A stretch of DNA of 15,286 bases from Lunasporangiospora selenospora (GCA_015680635.1 JAABOA010000065.1:12900-28185); one strand, 5' to 3'. Positions 1 through 12,123 are shown, counted from the stretch's first letter. Notes: generated by a model from the letters alone, not told the origin. Numbers and translations: made by a program.

Positions 1-663
1 CCAGGGAATGTGTAAGCGCATGCATAATATCCGTCAGACCCATCCAGATTTAACTCTGATACAATGGATGCAAGTTGAGGTCCAAGCCTTGCCCCCAGTC
101 CTAAAAAAATAGAGAGTGCCCCGGTGCACAGCCACTTGTCAGTCTCCATCCCACTAGTGCATAAGATTATGAGCAAGAGCGATTGCAAGATGAGAGAAGT
201 GGATAGAGGGACAGGAAAGAGAGAAGTGAGAGCAAGCAGCCGTGGTCACCCGAGAATTTTGGTTGCTGGCTTGATGACTTTTTTTACCTGCACAAGAATC
301 GAGCCTCCAGAATTTGTACTGAGCGCAGAGAGTTCGAAGCACGCCAGGAAAGAACTCTGGTGCCTTTTGGGCCAAGTTCTTGGCTAACTTTAGGCCTTGT
401 TGACACATCTGGCACGAGTCCAGGTCAGGAGAGTCAAGGATATCCTCTAGTTCAAGCATGGCCTGGTCAGCCAAATACAGGTGGGCCTTGCGGATCTCAG
501 GCGTCCCGTCTTGTCTCCGGATGGGTGACCGGCCTACAAGGGGGTGATGAGCGCCTTCTGCTGAGAGGGGGAATGCATGGGTAGAGGTTGAGCAGGATGA
601 CAGACCAATGATGGCCAATGCAAGGATGAGGGAGGCGAACATGCCCCGGCGTGGTGCAGGCAT
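1..663 (-). CDS. Acid-sphingomyelinase-like protein, N-terminal part (signal peptide plus saposin-B domain), cut by the window edge
   Basis: Two exons are visible: 663..288 and 100..1, with a 187-nt intron (donor GTAAAA, acceptor TTTTTTAG). The join is in frame (G|GA) and the reading frame is open to the left edge. Residues 8-30 form a hydrophobic signal peptide (MFASLILALAIIG). A saposin-B-like domain follows: Cys84 and Cys87 (DSCQMC), Cys113 (TLC), Cys124 (DSC) and Cys153 (YYAC), the next cysteine lying beyond the edge. This C-x2-C...C...C...C spacing is the one seen before the metallophosphoesterase domain in acid sphingomyelinases, which cleave sphingomyelin to ceramide and phosphocholine in the vacuole/lysosome or outside the cell. 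The catalytic domain is outside the window, so the enzyme call is inferred from the N-terminal domain only. Another saposin-domain protein is possible. I chose ATG 663; ATG 642 (residue 8) would also leave a good signal peptide. Confidence 0.72.
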
Positions 664-1119
664 TGATGCAGTGGAGATGAGGGTGGGGAGGAGGACAGGC
701 TCGGATCAGGAAGAGACGACCGCAAGGAGCAAAGAGAGAATCAGAATGGATGGAAGGCCAAAGACATGTGCAAAAAAGAGACGAGCATGCGGGAGCAGTC
801 TCCAAGTTACCGAAGAAAAAAATAGAATTGGGCGATGCTTCCTTTCTCCTCCCTGCCTCTCCTCTGCCACCCCGCACGCCTCTGAGCGCACGAGCGCCTC
901 TGAGTGGACAGGACCGACGGCGGGAGAGAGCGGACGGCTGTTGGGCGCAGGACAAATCAGTCTGTGTGACCCACAGCATGAGAGGGAGCAGGGGATGAGA
1001 GACAAAGACATAAAGATTTCATTGTGGTTTTGATTCCTACACTATTTGGCTACACAACAACAACTACATGTAGCAAAAAATGCTCAATTTCCTGGTAAAC
1101 ACCGCTCTTGTTTTTTTGC
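664..1119 (-). promoter_or_regulatory. Spacer with the sphingomyelinase-like gene promoter and the SEC23 3' end
   Basis: 456 nt between the SEC23 stop and the ATG of the next minus-strand gene. On the minus strand it is pyrimidine-rich over about 670-960, as is common upstream of fungal starts. The ORFs that cross it are low-complexity Ser/Pro/Arg-rich readings of that bias. I see no clear TATA box and no canonical AATAAA signal. Confidence 0.4.
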
Positions 1120-4711
<3,592 letters not shown>

Positions 4712-6855
4712 TTATGTATCGTCCTCAAATGTAAAGCGCTGTTTCTTGGGCTATTGTATTCCGGAACCGTGCGATTGAAATTAACACATATTGCAGAGCA
4801 GTCATTTTGTCAAGCACCAAAGGGAATCATGAAGACTAAAAATGTTCTTACATTCTTTCGGGCAAGAGGAGTATCGTCATCATCTTCAACTTCAAAACCT
4901 CCGCCTGTATCAACTAAGGCTCTTCCTGTATTGGAATCATTCGTCGTCGGCATATTTCCTGCCCAGGCACGGTTAGACTCGGCGCTAGCCTCTGCTTCCT
5001 CCATCTCCAAATCATCAATAGCACCAGCCCAGTCAGCATCATCATCCAAGAAGAGGGCATTGTCCAACTGCCCTGGATCTGGCTGCTGACCAAAAGCTGT
5101 TATTGAAGACTAATTTTACAAGGGAATACAATAACGAATTGTAAGCAGTCTCCAATAGACAACTAAGCGCCTTAGTGCAGCAGATTCGGGTGGCATGATA
5201 AATAGATCAAGGGAGACATACCTGCCCGTGTTGTTGTGATTGTGATGCTGATGGAGCTGTACCGGACTCGTTCTCATTATCTAAAAGATCATCACTGTCT
5301 ACGATTGTTGCCAGTGCAAAGGTCTGTTTAAAGATGCAGACTCTGTCAGTAAAATGAGTCCGTGAAACAAGACACAATGTAGAGCTGCATCGTAAACATA
5401 CCGCATTCATGATGTTTTCGGACACTACTGAGAGCAAGATCGGCCTATTTTTTAAACAATAAGGCGGATTGTAACCGGAGATTAGGTAAAGTCCGCAAGA
5501 AGAACAAATAGAAAAGCAGAAGTCGTCTAGGTAACTTGCCTACACCGGATATCGAAGTGGCCATCAAGAGGTAGCCGTAGCGTTACTGCAAAGGCAATGA
5601 TAGCCTAAGGTTACATCGAATAAAAATTTCCTAGTGAGACCCTATTCTTTTTGCTGGATACAGATAATAATTGTCAAATTAACACAGCCAGGTACCTTGA
5701 ACTCCTTCATTGAAAAGGTGATTTCAATGTCATCTTGTAGTTTGTAGACTTCCATCGCGAGCCGACTCAGGGGAACTGTAGTAGTACCGATTTTTTTTAG
5801 ACCAACTAATCCAATCATTTGTTTCGATTTAAAAGACTGAGCGTGAGTAAGGTGACCAGGTCCTCGTATGGCAGTTAGCCCCAGGAAGAACGATTAGATG
5901 TAGTACCTGGGTCTCCTTCGCCTCCCTCACGAGACGTGTTGAAATTTACTCCGTCCTGATTACACTTCATCGATATTTCTTCTGCCTTGGATGAAAAGTT
6001 GTCTGTAAGTCCGATCAAGGCAGCAGTAGGCAATCTCCATGAGCTCGGGCACGACTCCTTAGAGTAGATAATTTGGAGGTTATCAGGGCACGATTCGTAC
6101 AAAAGCTTGTGAATCTTGATAAACCCTAGTTGAGAAAAATTGCTCAACAAGCGTGGTTAACTAACATCCTTACGATTGAATTGTTCAAAACAAACAAGTA
6201 AATGAAGATTCGCCGGAACCGCAAAAAAACATAGGTATGTACCATATTTGAAAATGATTTCAACGGTGAGTCGGCAACTAGTACCAACCCCCTCAGCGGA
6301 ATCCATAAAAAAACAGCACTTCTCAATTTTTTCCTCGATATTTCCTCTGATCTTGCATGCCGATACAAGGGCCTATCAATCATGAAATCCAAAAATTCAA
6401 CTCCACTCCATGAATAAACTCGTCCTTACATTCTTGTACTTCTCGAGTGACTCACATCCTCAATAAGTTGACTTTGGTGGACTTCTTGCTCGTATTGATA
6501 CTTGCCTTCGACAATACTTTACACCGAAGATAGGGCCCTGCCTCGTCACGCTGGATTCCTTCAGCACTTGTGTCCAATTGATAACTCTCAAAGAAATTGC
6601 GCGTAAACGAAAAGTTGGCGAAAGCCGACCGAGTAATATTAATAGTTGAAAGGATAAATCGGTCAGGACGCGCTTCGATAACGACGTCGTCGCCGATCTT
6701 GGAGAGACAGGACAAGACCGCCTGAAATCCTAAACAAGGCAATACAACAGAGATAGGAATTATATCAGAGTAGAGTCATATATTGCGATCGTAATCCTTT
6801 GTGAAGTGGTGAATCATTTACCTTTGATGGAGACTGAAGGGATAATGGCCCTCAT
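4712..6855 (-). CDS. RAD9: Rad9, subunit of the 9-1-1 DNA-damage checkpoint clamp
   Basis: Ten exons: 6855..6822, 6729..6506, 6372..6243, 6125..5907, 5805..5696, 5604..5546, 5444..5402, 5323..5222, 5109..4852, 4750..4712; total 1218 nt, 405 residues (human RAD9A has 391). Rad9 forms a PCNA-like ring with Hus1 and Rad1 that loads at damaged DNA and activates the ATR/Mec1-type kinase. Recognisable pieces in order are an N-terminal clamp domain (GFQAVLSCLSKIGDDVVIE, RSAFANF, YLRCKVLSK, NIEEKIEKC), the second clamp domain (SSKAEEISMKC, IEITFSMKEFK, RPILLSVVSENIMNA, FALATIVDS), and a disordered acidic tail that ends PKKQRFTFEDDT. The tail has the Rad9-type basic-aromatic ending on its own 39-nt exon. 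Intron 2 is GC-AG. The exon 4/5 junction is less certain: donors at 5906 or in codons upstream and acceptors at 5806 or 5837 all keep clamp-like protein, and I chose the phase-1 pair 5906/5806. Confidence 0.93.
6373..6505 (-). other. GC-AG intron in RAD9
   Basis: 133-nt intron. The exon ends ...TCGAAG and the intron starts GCAAGT, otherwise a perfect donor consensus; the acceptor is TTGATAG at 6374-6373. Joining here is phase 0 and gives CKVLSK-ALVSACK, which lines up with the family without gap. The nearby GT two codons on would throw the next exon out of frame. Confidence 0.85.
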
Positions 6856-7253
6856 GACCAATTGCTCATTTAAGTGATGAAATGGAAATGGTGAATGTGG
6901 AAGGAATGGAACCAAGAAGGAGAGTGTAGTTTGCCACCATCCCAAAAATGATAATTTTAAAATATTTCACAGCCACCATGGTGTACGTCGGGTTTATTGC
7001 AAGTGTGCCAATCTCCACTGCTTCTCTGGCTGTTGGTGAATCTAGATGGGAAAGACTCGTCGACTTACACGTCTATATCCAGGAGCATAATGTTGGACAA
7101 CATTGTATCAGAACTGCGATTATCCTCCTTATCGGGCATTGAGGGCTCCATATAGAGGCTCCGGGTCCTTTGAGAAAGCTATTAGAGAAATACAGGACCA
7201 CTATCTGTCAGTCTCCCGAGATATTGTAGAGAGTGCTCTACAATGAAATAACC
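6856..7253 (-). promoter_or_regulatory. RAD9 upstream region and tepsin 3' flank
   Basis: 398 nt between the chosen tepsin stop and the RAD9 ATG. The RAD9-proximal 200 nt shows no coding signal. The distal part (about 7065-7161, minus strand) holds an open, protein-like segment after a TAATAG acceptor-like site, which may be a further tepsin exon (see findings). No clear TATA box is visible. Confidence 0.35.
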
Positions 7254-9364
7254 TCATTGAGATAACCCGGTTGAATTTACATGAGATGATATTGATTGGA
7301 CTGAAAGCTGGGAGGCACCACAACATCGTGGTCCTTGTAAGGTTTTAGACAGTACAGCGAGCGCAGAACACGACAATATGGAAGCTTCGATCTGAGGATG
7401 AGCGAGAAGCGTGTCCAGTACAAAAAGGTACCTCTACATCCAGCAGGAAAGAAGGATTAGCGTTCAAAGATAATGGTGATATATTGGTATAAAACTCTTT
7501 TCAGTTGCCAAGGGACCTTGGATGACAATCCCATCAAATAATAAGCCTACTTACCAATCTTCGCTCCCAGTTTTCGTTATCTATCCATTCGTTCAAGTCT
7601 CGCAAGAGCCCAGTAATAACTGGGGTAGCACTACTTTCTGGTCCTATTTCCGTTGTCGAGTTTCCTTTACCTGAGGACTTATCCGAGCTAATTCCGTATA
7701 ACACAACATCACAGATATCCTGCGCCGTTCCCCATATTGGAAAAGATGTCCGAAAGTCGTCTGTTTCTTCTTGTCCGAGGTCAGAATTGGTAGAAACGCC
7801 ATCTACCATCAATGATGCACTACCCGATGTAGTTTTTGCGTCTAGTGAACTCTTGCAAAATTTTGAGCGCACAAGATCGGTTTGAATATACTGTGCTAAT
7901 GCATACACAGTTTCTGACGCTGTGCTCCGATATGGCTGCGCCCCACTTGCTCTTGCCTGTTGCAATGGAAATACGCGACTTGTGATAAAAGGGTCGGCAT
8001 CTTCTGGTAGAACATCACCTCTGCCTGCCCATCCACCAGCAGCGACTCCTTGCGCTCTTGCAGTTCTCCTGAAAGGGTTCGTGCCCACGTTTGTCATAGA
8101 GTTTTTCTGATTGCTTCGACCTGCCTCGCCCATGCTATACTCTCCTACAAACAGTTTATGGCGTCTCTGCTCCTGTCGACGATAAGCCTCTCTCATTGCT
8201 ATAGGTGGGGGCGGCGCAGTAAGCTCCTGGAGCCGATCAACAAATCTTGCCATGAGCGTAGGCTCTATAAAGACTGGATTAATGTCTGACAAAGTATTCA
8301 TCAAAGCCTATTATCAAATACCATTTGACCACGAATTAAACGTATGAGGTACCTGAATTTGAACTATCTGTCTCAAAGGCTGGGTTTCCAAAACCAGGGA
8401 GGGGAGGTGTCGCTTGCACTTGCTTTGGTTTCTGCATGCGAGATTTATTTTTTGAAGAGAGATTGCCTTCAATGGGACTGTCGCTGTCATCGTCGTACTC
8501 TATTGACCACGAGTGAAAGTTGGTTAGAGTCGATATCAAGCGTTTATCCCGCGAATGAATGCCGGTTGATTGTGCGATAAATTGAAGGTGTGACAGACCT
8601 GGATTGCCGAATCCTTGGAGATCCTGGGTGCTGCTTTGCAGGACCTCTGCTTCCTTTGCTGTCAGTGAGTATGCCATGTCATACTTCTCATTCTCCTGGA
8701 CCGGATTGGCATGCATATATTCGATAAGCTCCTGTATCAAATTAATAAGCATGGGATGCGTTGGCATTTCCACTATGAACGGGTCAACGAGCTACTATAA
8801 AAATGGAGCTATGCATACCTCTGCAGCAGCCCGAACATCTTGATTGTAACGATCGCCATGAATATCATCCCAGGGTCCCCTGTAGCCAACCATCTCTGCA
8901 AGAAGGCTCTTGCCTTGCCTGGCAAGCGCTACCCGGAAGTCAACTGAGCCTACTTGAGTCAATTGCCTAAGAATCTTGAGTGCTTTCAGCAGAACATGAA
9001 CAGAAGCAGAGTAGGAAGTTGAAGTTGCACTGCCTGCTCTAGTTGACTGTACGTTTCCAAAAGTCGAAGATGCAACATATCCTGTCGGTGTAATTGTTTT
9101 GAGGAGCTGAGACAGGACAATAGCGCTTGTTGCCGGTGATTGCGTGAGCTCTAGAAGGCAGTTCGCTCAGAGTTAGTTAATCGACCGTGTGATGGCAAGT
9201 CTTTCATGAACGAATCTAAAGCTCTGTTGTCAGGTATTACTTGCAATCTCAGGGAAGAGATATCCTGGTGTGGGCTTTGCATCATTCAACAATGCCTTTG
9301 AAAGAAGTGCATGTGTCTTGATGGAGCTAATGGTTGCCTTTGTTGTTTCGGTGATTTGATTCAT
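7254..9364 (-). CDS. Tepsin-like protein (ENTH/VHS-domain AP-4 accessory protein)
   Basis: Six exons: 9364..9241, 9150..8819, 8731..8599, 8499..8353, 8285..7555, 7433..7254; total 1647 nt, 548 residues. Tepsin (ENTHD2; plant MTV1) binds the AP-4 adaptor on trans-Golgi vesicles. The N-terminus (about 1-170) is an ENTH/VHS helical solenoid: PTPGYLFPEIAK matches the CPGYLFEEIAK of human tepsin, followed by VHVLLKALKILRQL and RYNQDVRAAAEELIEYM. A linker holds two GFGNP motifs (residues 192-196 and about 230), the first in the LQGFG context that human tepsin also has. A Gly/Ser-rich low-complexity middle region follows. A second helical, VHS-like segment near the end (LNEWIDNENWERRLRYLFVLDTLL) corresponds to the second tepsin domain. 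LFVG at 290-293 half-matches the AP-4 binding motif. Introns are 67-121 nt. The last exon's end is uncertain; the N-terminal domain is firm. Confidence 0.85.
8500..8598 (-). other. Frame-neutral tepsin intron (99 nt, no stop codon)
   Basis: Donor GTCTGT after CCA-G at 8599, a good branch sequence CTCTAACC about 25 nt before the acceptor, and acceptor CAATAG. The intron is 33 codons long with no in-frame stop, so spliced and retained forms both read through. The spliced form gives GFGNPEYDDDS; retention inserts 33 residues. I favour splicing because of the branch site. Confidence 0.6.
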
Positions 9365-9574
9365 CTCCAATGTGCAATTGAAAGGAAGGAGAGTTGAGTT
9401 TGAGCGCGTAAGTTTCAAAATTTTTGGGTGGTTTGATGTCCAGACACAGCCTTTCATTAACATTTGCTTTGCACTCCTCAGTCGTAACAATCAGAAAGAG
9501 CACGATAGGCAAGTAAATGAGGCAGACGTCTGAGGTCAATAAGTTTATAGGGCGTAGCAACAGCTTGCTCGACT
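9365..9574. promoter_or_regulatory. Divergent promoter between tepsin and the small plus-strand gene
   Basis: 210 nt between two starts facing away from each other. The plus strand also contains a donor-like GCG|GTAAGT-type site near 9404 (GCGTAAGT) and an acceptor-like CTCAG near 9481, so a 5' UTR intron of the plus-strand gene is possible. The minus-strand ORFs running through here are readings of non-coding sequence upstream of the tepsin ATG. Confidence 0.45.
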
Positions 9575-9870
9575 ATGACTTTGGTTAAGGAAGAAAAACA
9601 AATCGTTGAGAATTTTGGAAGAGTGGCAAAGAAACCAGAAAACTCGACTGTGAGAGTTTTCTTTAATAATGTCGATTATTGCTGTGGGAACTGGTTGTGT
9701 CTGGTTTTGGCTCACCTGTCTGTTTACTGTCAACAACTCTTTAGTGCATGAAGAAAAGCAACGAGGTTGCACTCAATGGTGGTGCAGATACACCTGAACA
9801 ACTCGATAGGATTGCTGCCAAGAGACTATCAAGACAAGTGGAGAGATGGGTTGCTGAGAAGACAAGTTGA
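9575..9870 (+). CDS. Unrecognised 66-residue protein, two exons
   Basis: Exon 1 is 9575..9649 and exon 2 is 9745..9870, with a 95-nt intron (donor ACT|GTGAGA, acceptor CTCTTTAG, phase 0). The only acceptor that keeps exon 2 open also fits the phase of the donor, which supports a real gene despite its size. The product is charged and soluble, with no signal peptide or membrane segment. Exon 1 gives MTLVKEEKQIVENFGRVAKK; exon 2 gives a helix-prone stretch, TPEQLDRIAAKRLSRQVERW, ending AEKTS. Without splicing the frame runs into a Cys/Leu-rich reading and stops at 9751. An in-frame stop 27 nt upstream of the ATG supports the start. I do not recognise the family. It is divergent from tepsin and convergent with the hydrolase gene. 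Confidence 0.55.
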
Positions 9871-10171
9871 GGATTGCCATTTTCAAGACGGCAAAACATC
9901 ACAAAAAAATCTACTAGGTCATTGATGTCTCCTCTAGCACAGATCTCTCGACAACACAAAAATTAGTTATTGCGAACGATAGCTTTGGACGGATATAATT
10001 TACGGCTACATGCGTACATTCACACTGTGATGTGTATCGCACAACGATACTATTAAGTGGGTGGAGGACGTGGCTTTTAATCTACAGTTTATGCTTTTGG
10101 CTGTATTGGAATCAATTGTAAGTTGGTTTTGTTGTTGCCGTTGTTGTTTTTAGGTATCTATTGTACTTCTA
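9871..10171. other. Convergent 3' spacer
   Basis: 301 nt between the ends of the small plus-strand gene and the minus-strand hydrolase. It is AT-rich with GTT/TTG repeats near 10123-10150 (on the minus strand AACAACAA). I see no ORF with protein character, no RNA gene and no clear AATAAA in either direction. Confidence 0.4.
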
Positions 10172-11526
10172 TTAGAGTCTCGAAACGTTCCTAATGTCCT
10201 GGCTTAGAATCCAGTCACAGACAATCTCTGCTATTGTTCGCGCATCCTCCATGTGGACTGAGTGATTGCCCTTGGCACGCTTGATGGTAGGTTTGCTCTT
10301 CTCGAACCAGGCTGTCCTTCTCTCGATGACTAAGGAGATCGAGTGTAATAAAGGTATAAATGAACCTCTCCTCATGAGCAGTCTCCCTTTAAATGTAAAA
10401 GAAAGGTTTGCAGATATAATCCATATATAATTCAAGTCAGTCAACTTACACTCCTTCATGTTAAACAATCCGTTCGAGGCAAGTACAGCAAGAACTGGAC
10501 ATTCAATTCGTCGGAGGAAAGCATGAACGTATTCATCTGACAGAGACTGGGCACTTCGGATTGTCAAGAGTGGGTCGCTGCTCCATGTCCAGCCCTGAAT
10601 GGTTTTACCATCCTCATCAGTCCGCTCAATAGGGACTAACCCACGAGGGACTAGGATTCTTGCATACTCGAGCTGCATCGGGTAGGCTCCTTTACTACGT
10701 GCAATACATGCAGATTCAATTGTCCGGTGCAGAGGCCGCCTCTTTATCGCAAGGACTTTCTTCTCGGCAATATGCTCCAAAAGATGTTGAGGTTGATCAT
10801 CGATATCCCGCGTCCAAGCTCCAAAGCTATCCAGCATCACACACATCAATACCCTATACAAACCGGACTCATCTAGTGTGAGAACGTTGAACTATCAGAA
10901 AGCAATCAATAAGGAGCATCAACCATGAACATGGGTTACCTGGAGGGAAAAAGTCCTGAATAGGTCGAGGCTACAGCTCCACCCATCGAGTGACCAATAA
11001 CGGCGTGTTTTTGCCAGCCCAATTGCTCAACGATCTGATCAGCATCTTCACAATAGCGCCAGATACCATAGTCCTCAGTTTGACGATGGGACGACAAACC
11101 ATGACCGGCATGATCAAGAGCGACAATTTCAACAGGCTCAGGTCCAAGCATGTGCAACATTAAGCTATCCAAGTAGAGTATTAGAGTATACCTTAGTATT
11201 TGACCCCGAACCTGGATAAAAATTCTCTAATCCCTTATCACTAGGACTTACGGAGCCAATCTAGTATAATAGGATGCGAATAAGAAGGAAGTATGGTTTA
11301 TCAGCAACGTATCACCTTTTCCCATAATATCGATCTCAAGAATGGACTCTTTGTCTTACGGATCAAAAGAGCACGCATTATCAAGGTATCCGTGCAAGGC
11401 GAGGAAACGGCGACAGTGTCTTGAACGAGCTGATTCATGGCTCCGCCAGTGTTTTGCCGCCAGTATAATTCCATTCCGGAGCTCAAATGTGCGCTCTTGT
11501 GGAGGAAGGAACGAAGGAGACGCCAT
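10172..11526 (-). CDS. SERHL-type alpha/beta-fold serine hydrolase with C-terminal peroxisomal signal
   Basis: Five exons: 11526..11360, 11260..11252 (9 nt), 11164..10940, 10853..10450, 10329..10172; total 963 nt, 320 residues, against 314 for human SERHL2. Family features in order: oxyanion-hole motif LHGYLDNACSFDPLAPL (His45-Gly46), VALDHAGHGLSSHR (residues 73-86), nucleophile elbow GHSMGG with Ser118, the strand MLDSFGAW after it, and GNHSVHME with catalytic His291. The catalytic acid is not clear to me. The protein ends SRL, a canonical PTS1, and mammalian SERHL has been placed in peroxisomes, so a peroxisomal matrix location is likely. The natural substrate of the family is not settled; an esterase or lipase-like acyl hydrolase activity is the usual assumption. 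The first ATG is at 11526, and the open frame before it has only a non-ATG start. Confidence 0.93.
11252..11260 (-). other. 9-nt microexon of the hydrolase gene
   Basis: ATTGGCTCC, flanked by ACTAG (acceptor, 11262-11261) and GTAAGT (donor, 11251-11246). Introns of 99 and 87 nt lie on either side. Both junctions are phase 2. Inclusion gives FDPLAPLML, exactly the conserved FD-x-L-x-P-L of SERHL proteins; skipping it is also frame-neutral and removes three residues. Confidence 0.88.
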
Positions 11527-11686
11527 CAAAGAGCTTTTTGTCACTAGGCAAGTGGTGTTCAATGGTGAAGAATGAGCTAAGGAGATGCACAGAATGAGGA
11601 ATGGTCGGGCGACCGAGGCAAACAGGTTGAAGTGACTTAAACCGGTGTCTGAGCCGAATGGTTAAACTAACTAAAAATCACATGAC
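11527..11686. promoter_or_regulatory. Divergent promoter between the hydrolase and the 126-residue plus-strand gene
   Basis: 160 nt between two start codons facing apart. It includes AT-rich sequence (GGTTAAACTAACTAAAAATC, 11659-11678) just before the plus-strand start. No strict TATA box and no coding signal are visible. Its short length implies shared regulatory DNA. Confidence 0.45.
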
Positions 11687-12067
11687 ATGAGTTTGAATTC
11701 AATATGTAGTGCATTGGAGCGAACTTCATACTTTATAGCCATTAGGTTTACTCTCCGTCGTAGATCTTTTGGATCTTGTGCTTACTCGAGATATGTCAAC
11801 GAAAACAGCATAAAGGCCATTAAGGATAGAGACGGTCAAGTCTTTACTCTTGTCAGCAGTGTCAAATCAATTCCACAGTTCCAATCATCTATCATACAAG
11901 AGGCCCTTTATGATGTGGAAATATATCGAGAGCAATGGGTAGCAGGAAAGAATCGAGGTCCACTTCACTCTTCATTGTTTGGTTTAGGTGTCTTTCACAA
12001 AATGGGCCATTTGGGAACTTGTGTACTTTGTAAGAACAAGAAGGGAAGAAGACCAGTGATCAAATAA
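11687..12067 (+). CDS. Unrecognised 126-residue protein, intronless, possible mitochondrial presequence
   Basis: Single uninterrupted ORF in a neighbourhood where almost every gene is split. Residues 1-38 carry several Arg and Ser and only one acidic residue (Glu11): MSLNSICSALERTSYF, then FTLRRRSFGSCAYSRY. This is the composition of a mitochondrial targeting peptide, with a plausible cleavage after the Arg-rich stretch. The remainder is a compact soluble-looking domain (KDRDGQVFTLVSSVKSIP, EALYDVEIYREQWVAGKNRG) that ends in a basic tail with CxxC (TCVLCKNKKGRRPVIK). I do not recognise a family. A small mitochondrial protein is possible but inferred from the N-terminus and basic tail only. 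It is divergent from the hydrolase and ends 56 nt before the convergent NSA1 stop. Confidence 0.6.
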   Translation: MSLNSICSALERTSYFIAIRFTLRRRSFGSCAYSRYVNENSIKAIKDRDGQVFTLVSSVKSIPQFQSSIIQEALYDVEIYREQWVAGKNRGPLHSSLFGLGVFHKMGHLGTCVLCKNKKGRRPVIK

Positions 12068-12123
12068 TCTAAGAGTGATTGATTTGACAGTCGTTTATAA
12101 AATAAGGCTTGCACATGCGGTAT

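Noticed and set aside
497-979. Long minus-strand ORF upstream of the sphingomyelinase-like gene
   Set aside because: Low-complexity Ser/Pro/Arg/Cys reading of a pyrimidine-rich promoter region; no domain, and it overlaps the real gene in another frame.
7922-8289. Plus-strand ORFs within tepsin exon 5
   Set aside because: Antisense shadows of the Gly/Ala/Arg-rich tepsin middle region.
8792-8818. A 27-nt intron in tepsin between AAAE and LVDPFIVEMP
   Set aside because: Far shorter than any other intron here. The same donor paired with the CAG at 8733-8732 makes a normal 87-nt intron and gives the better family match RAAAEELIEYM.
9327-9959. Chain of minus-strand ORFs upstream of the tepsin ATG
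   Set aside because: No protein character (Cys/Phe/Leu-rich). They lie over the divergent promoter and antisense to the small two-exon plus-strand gene.
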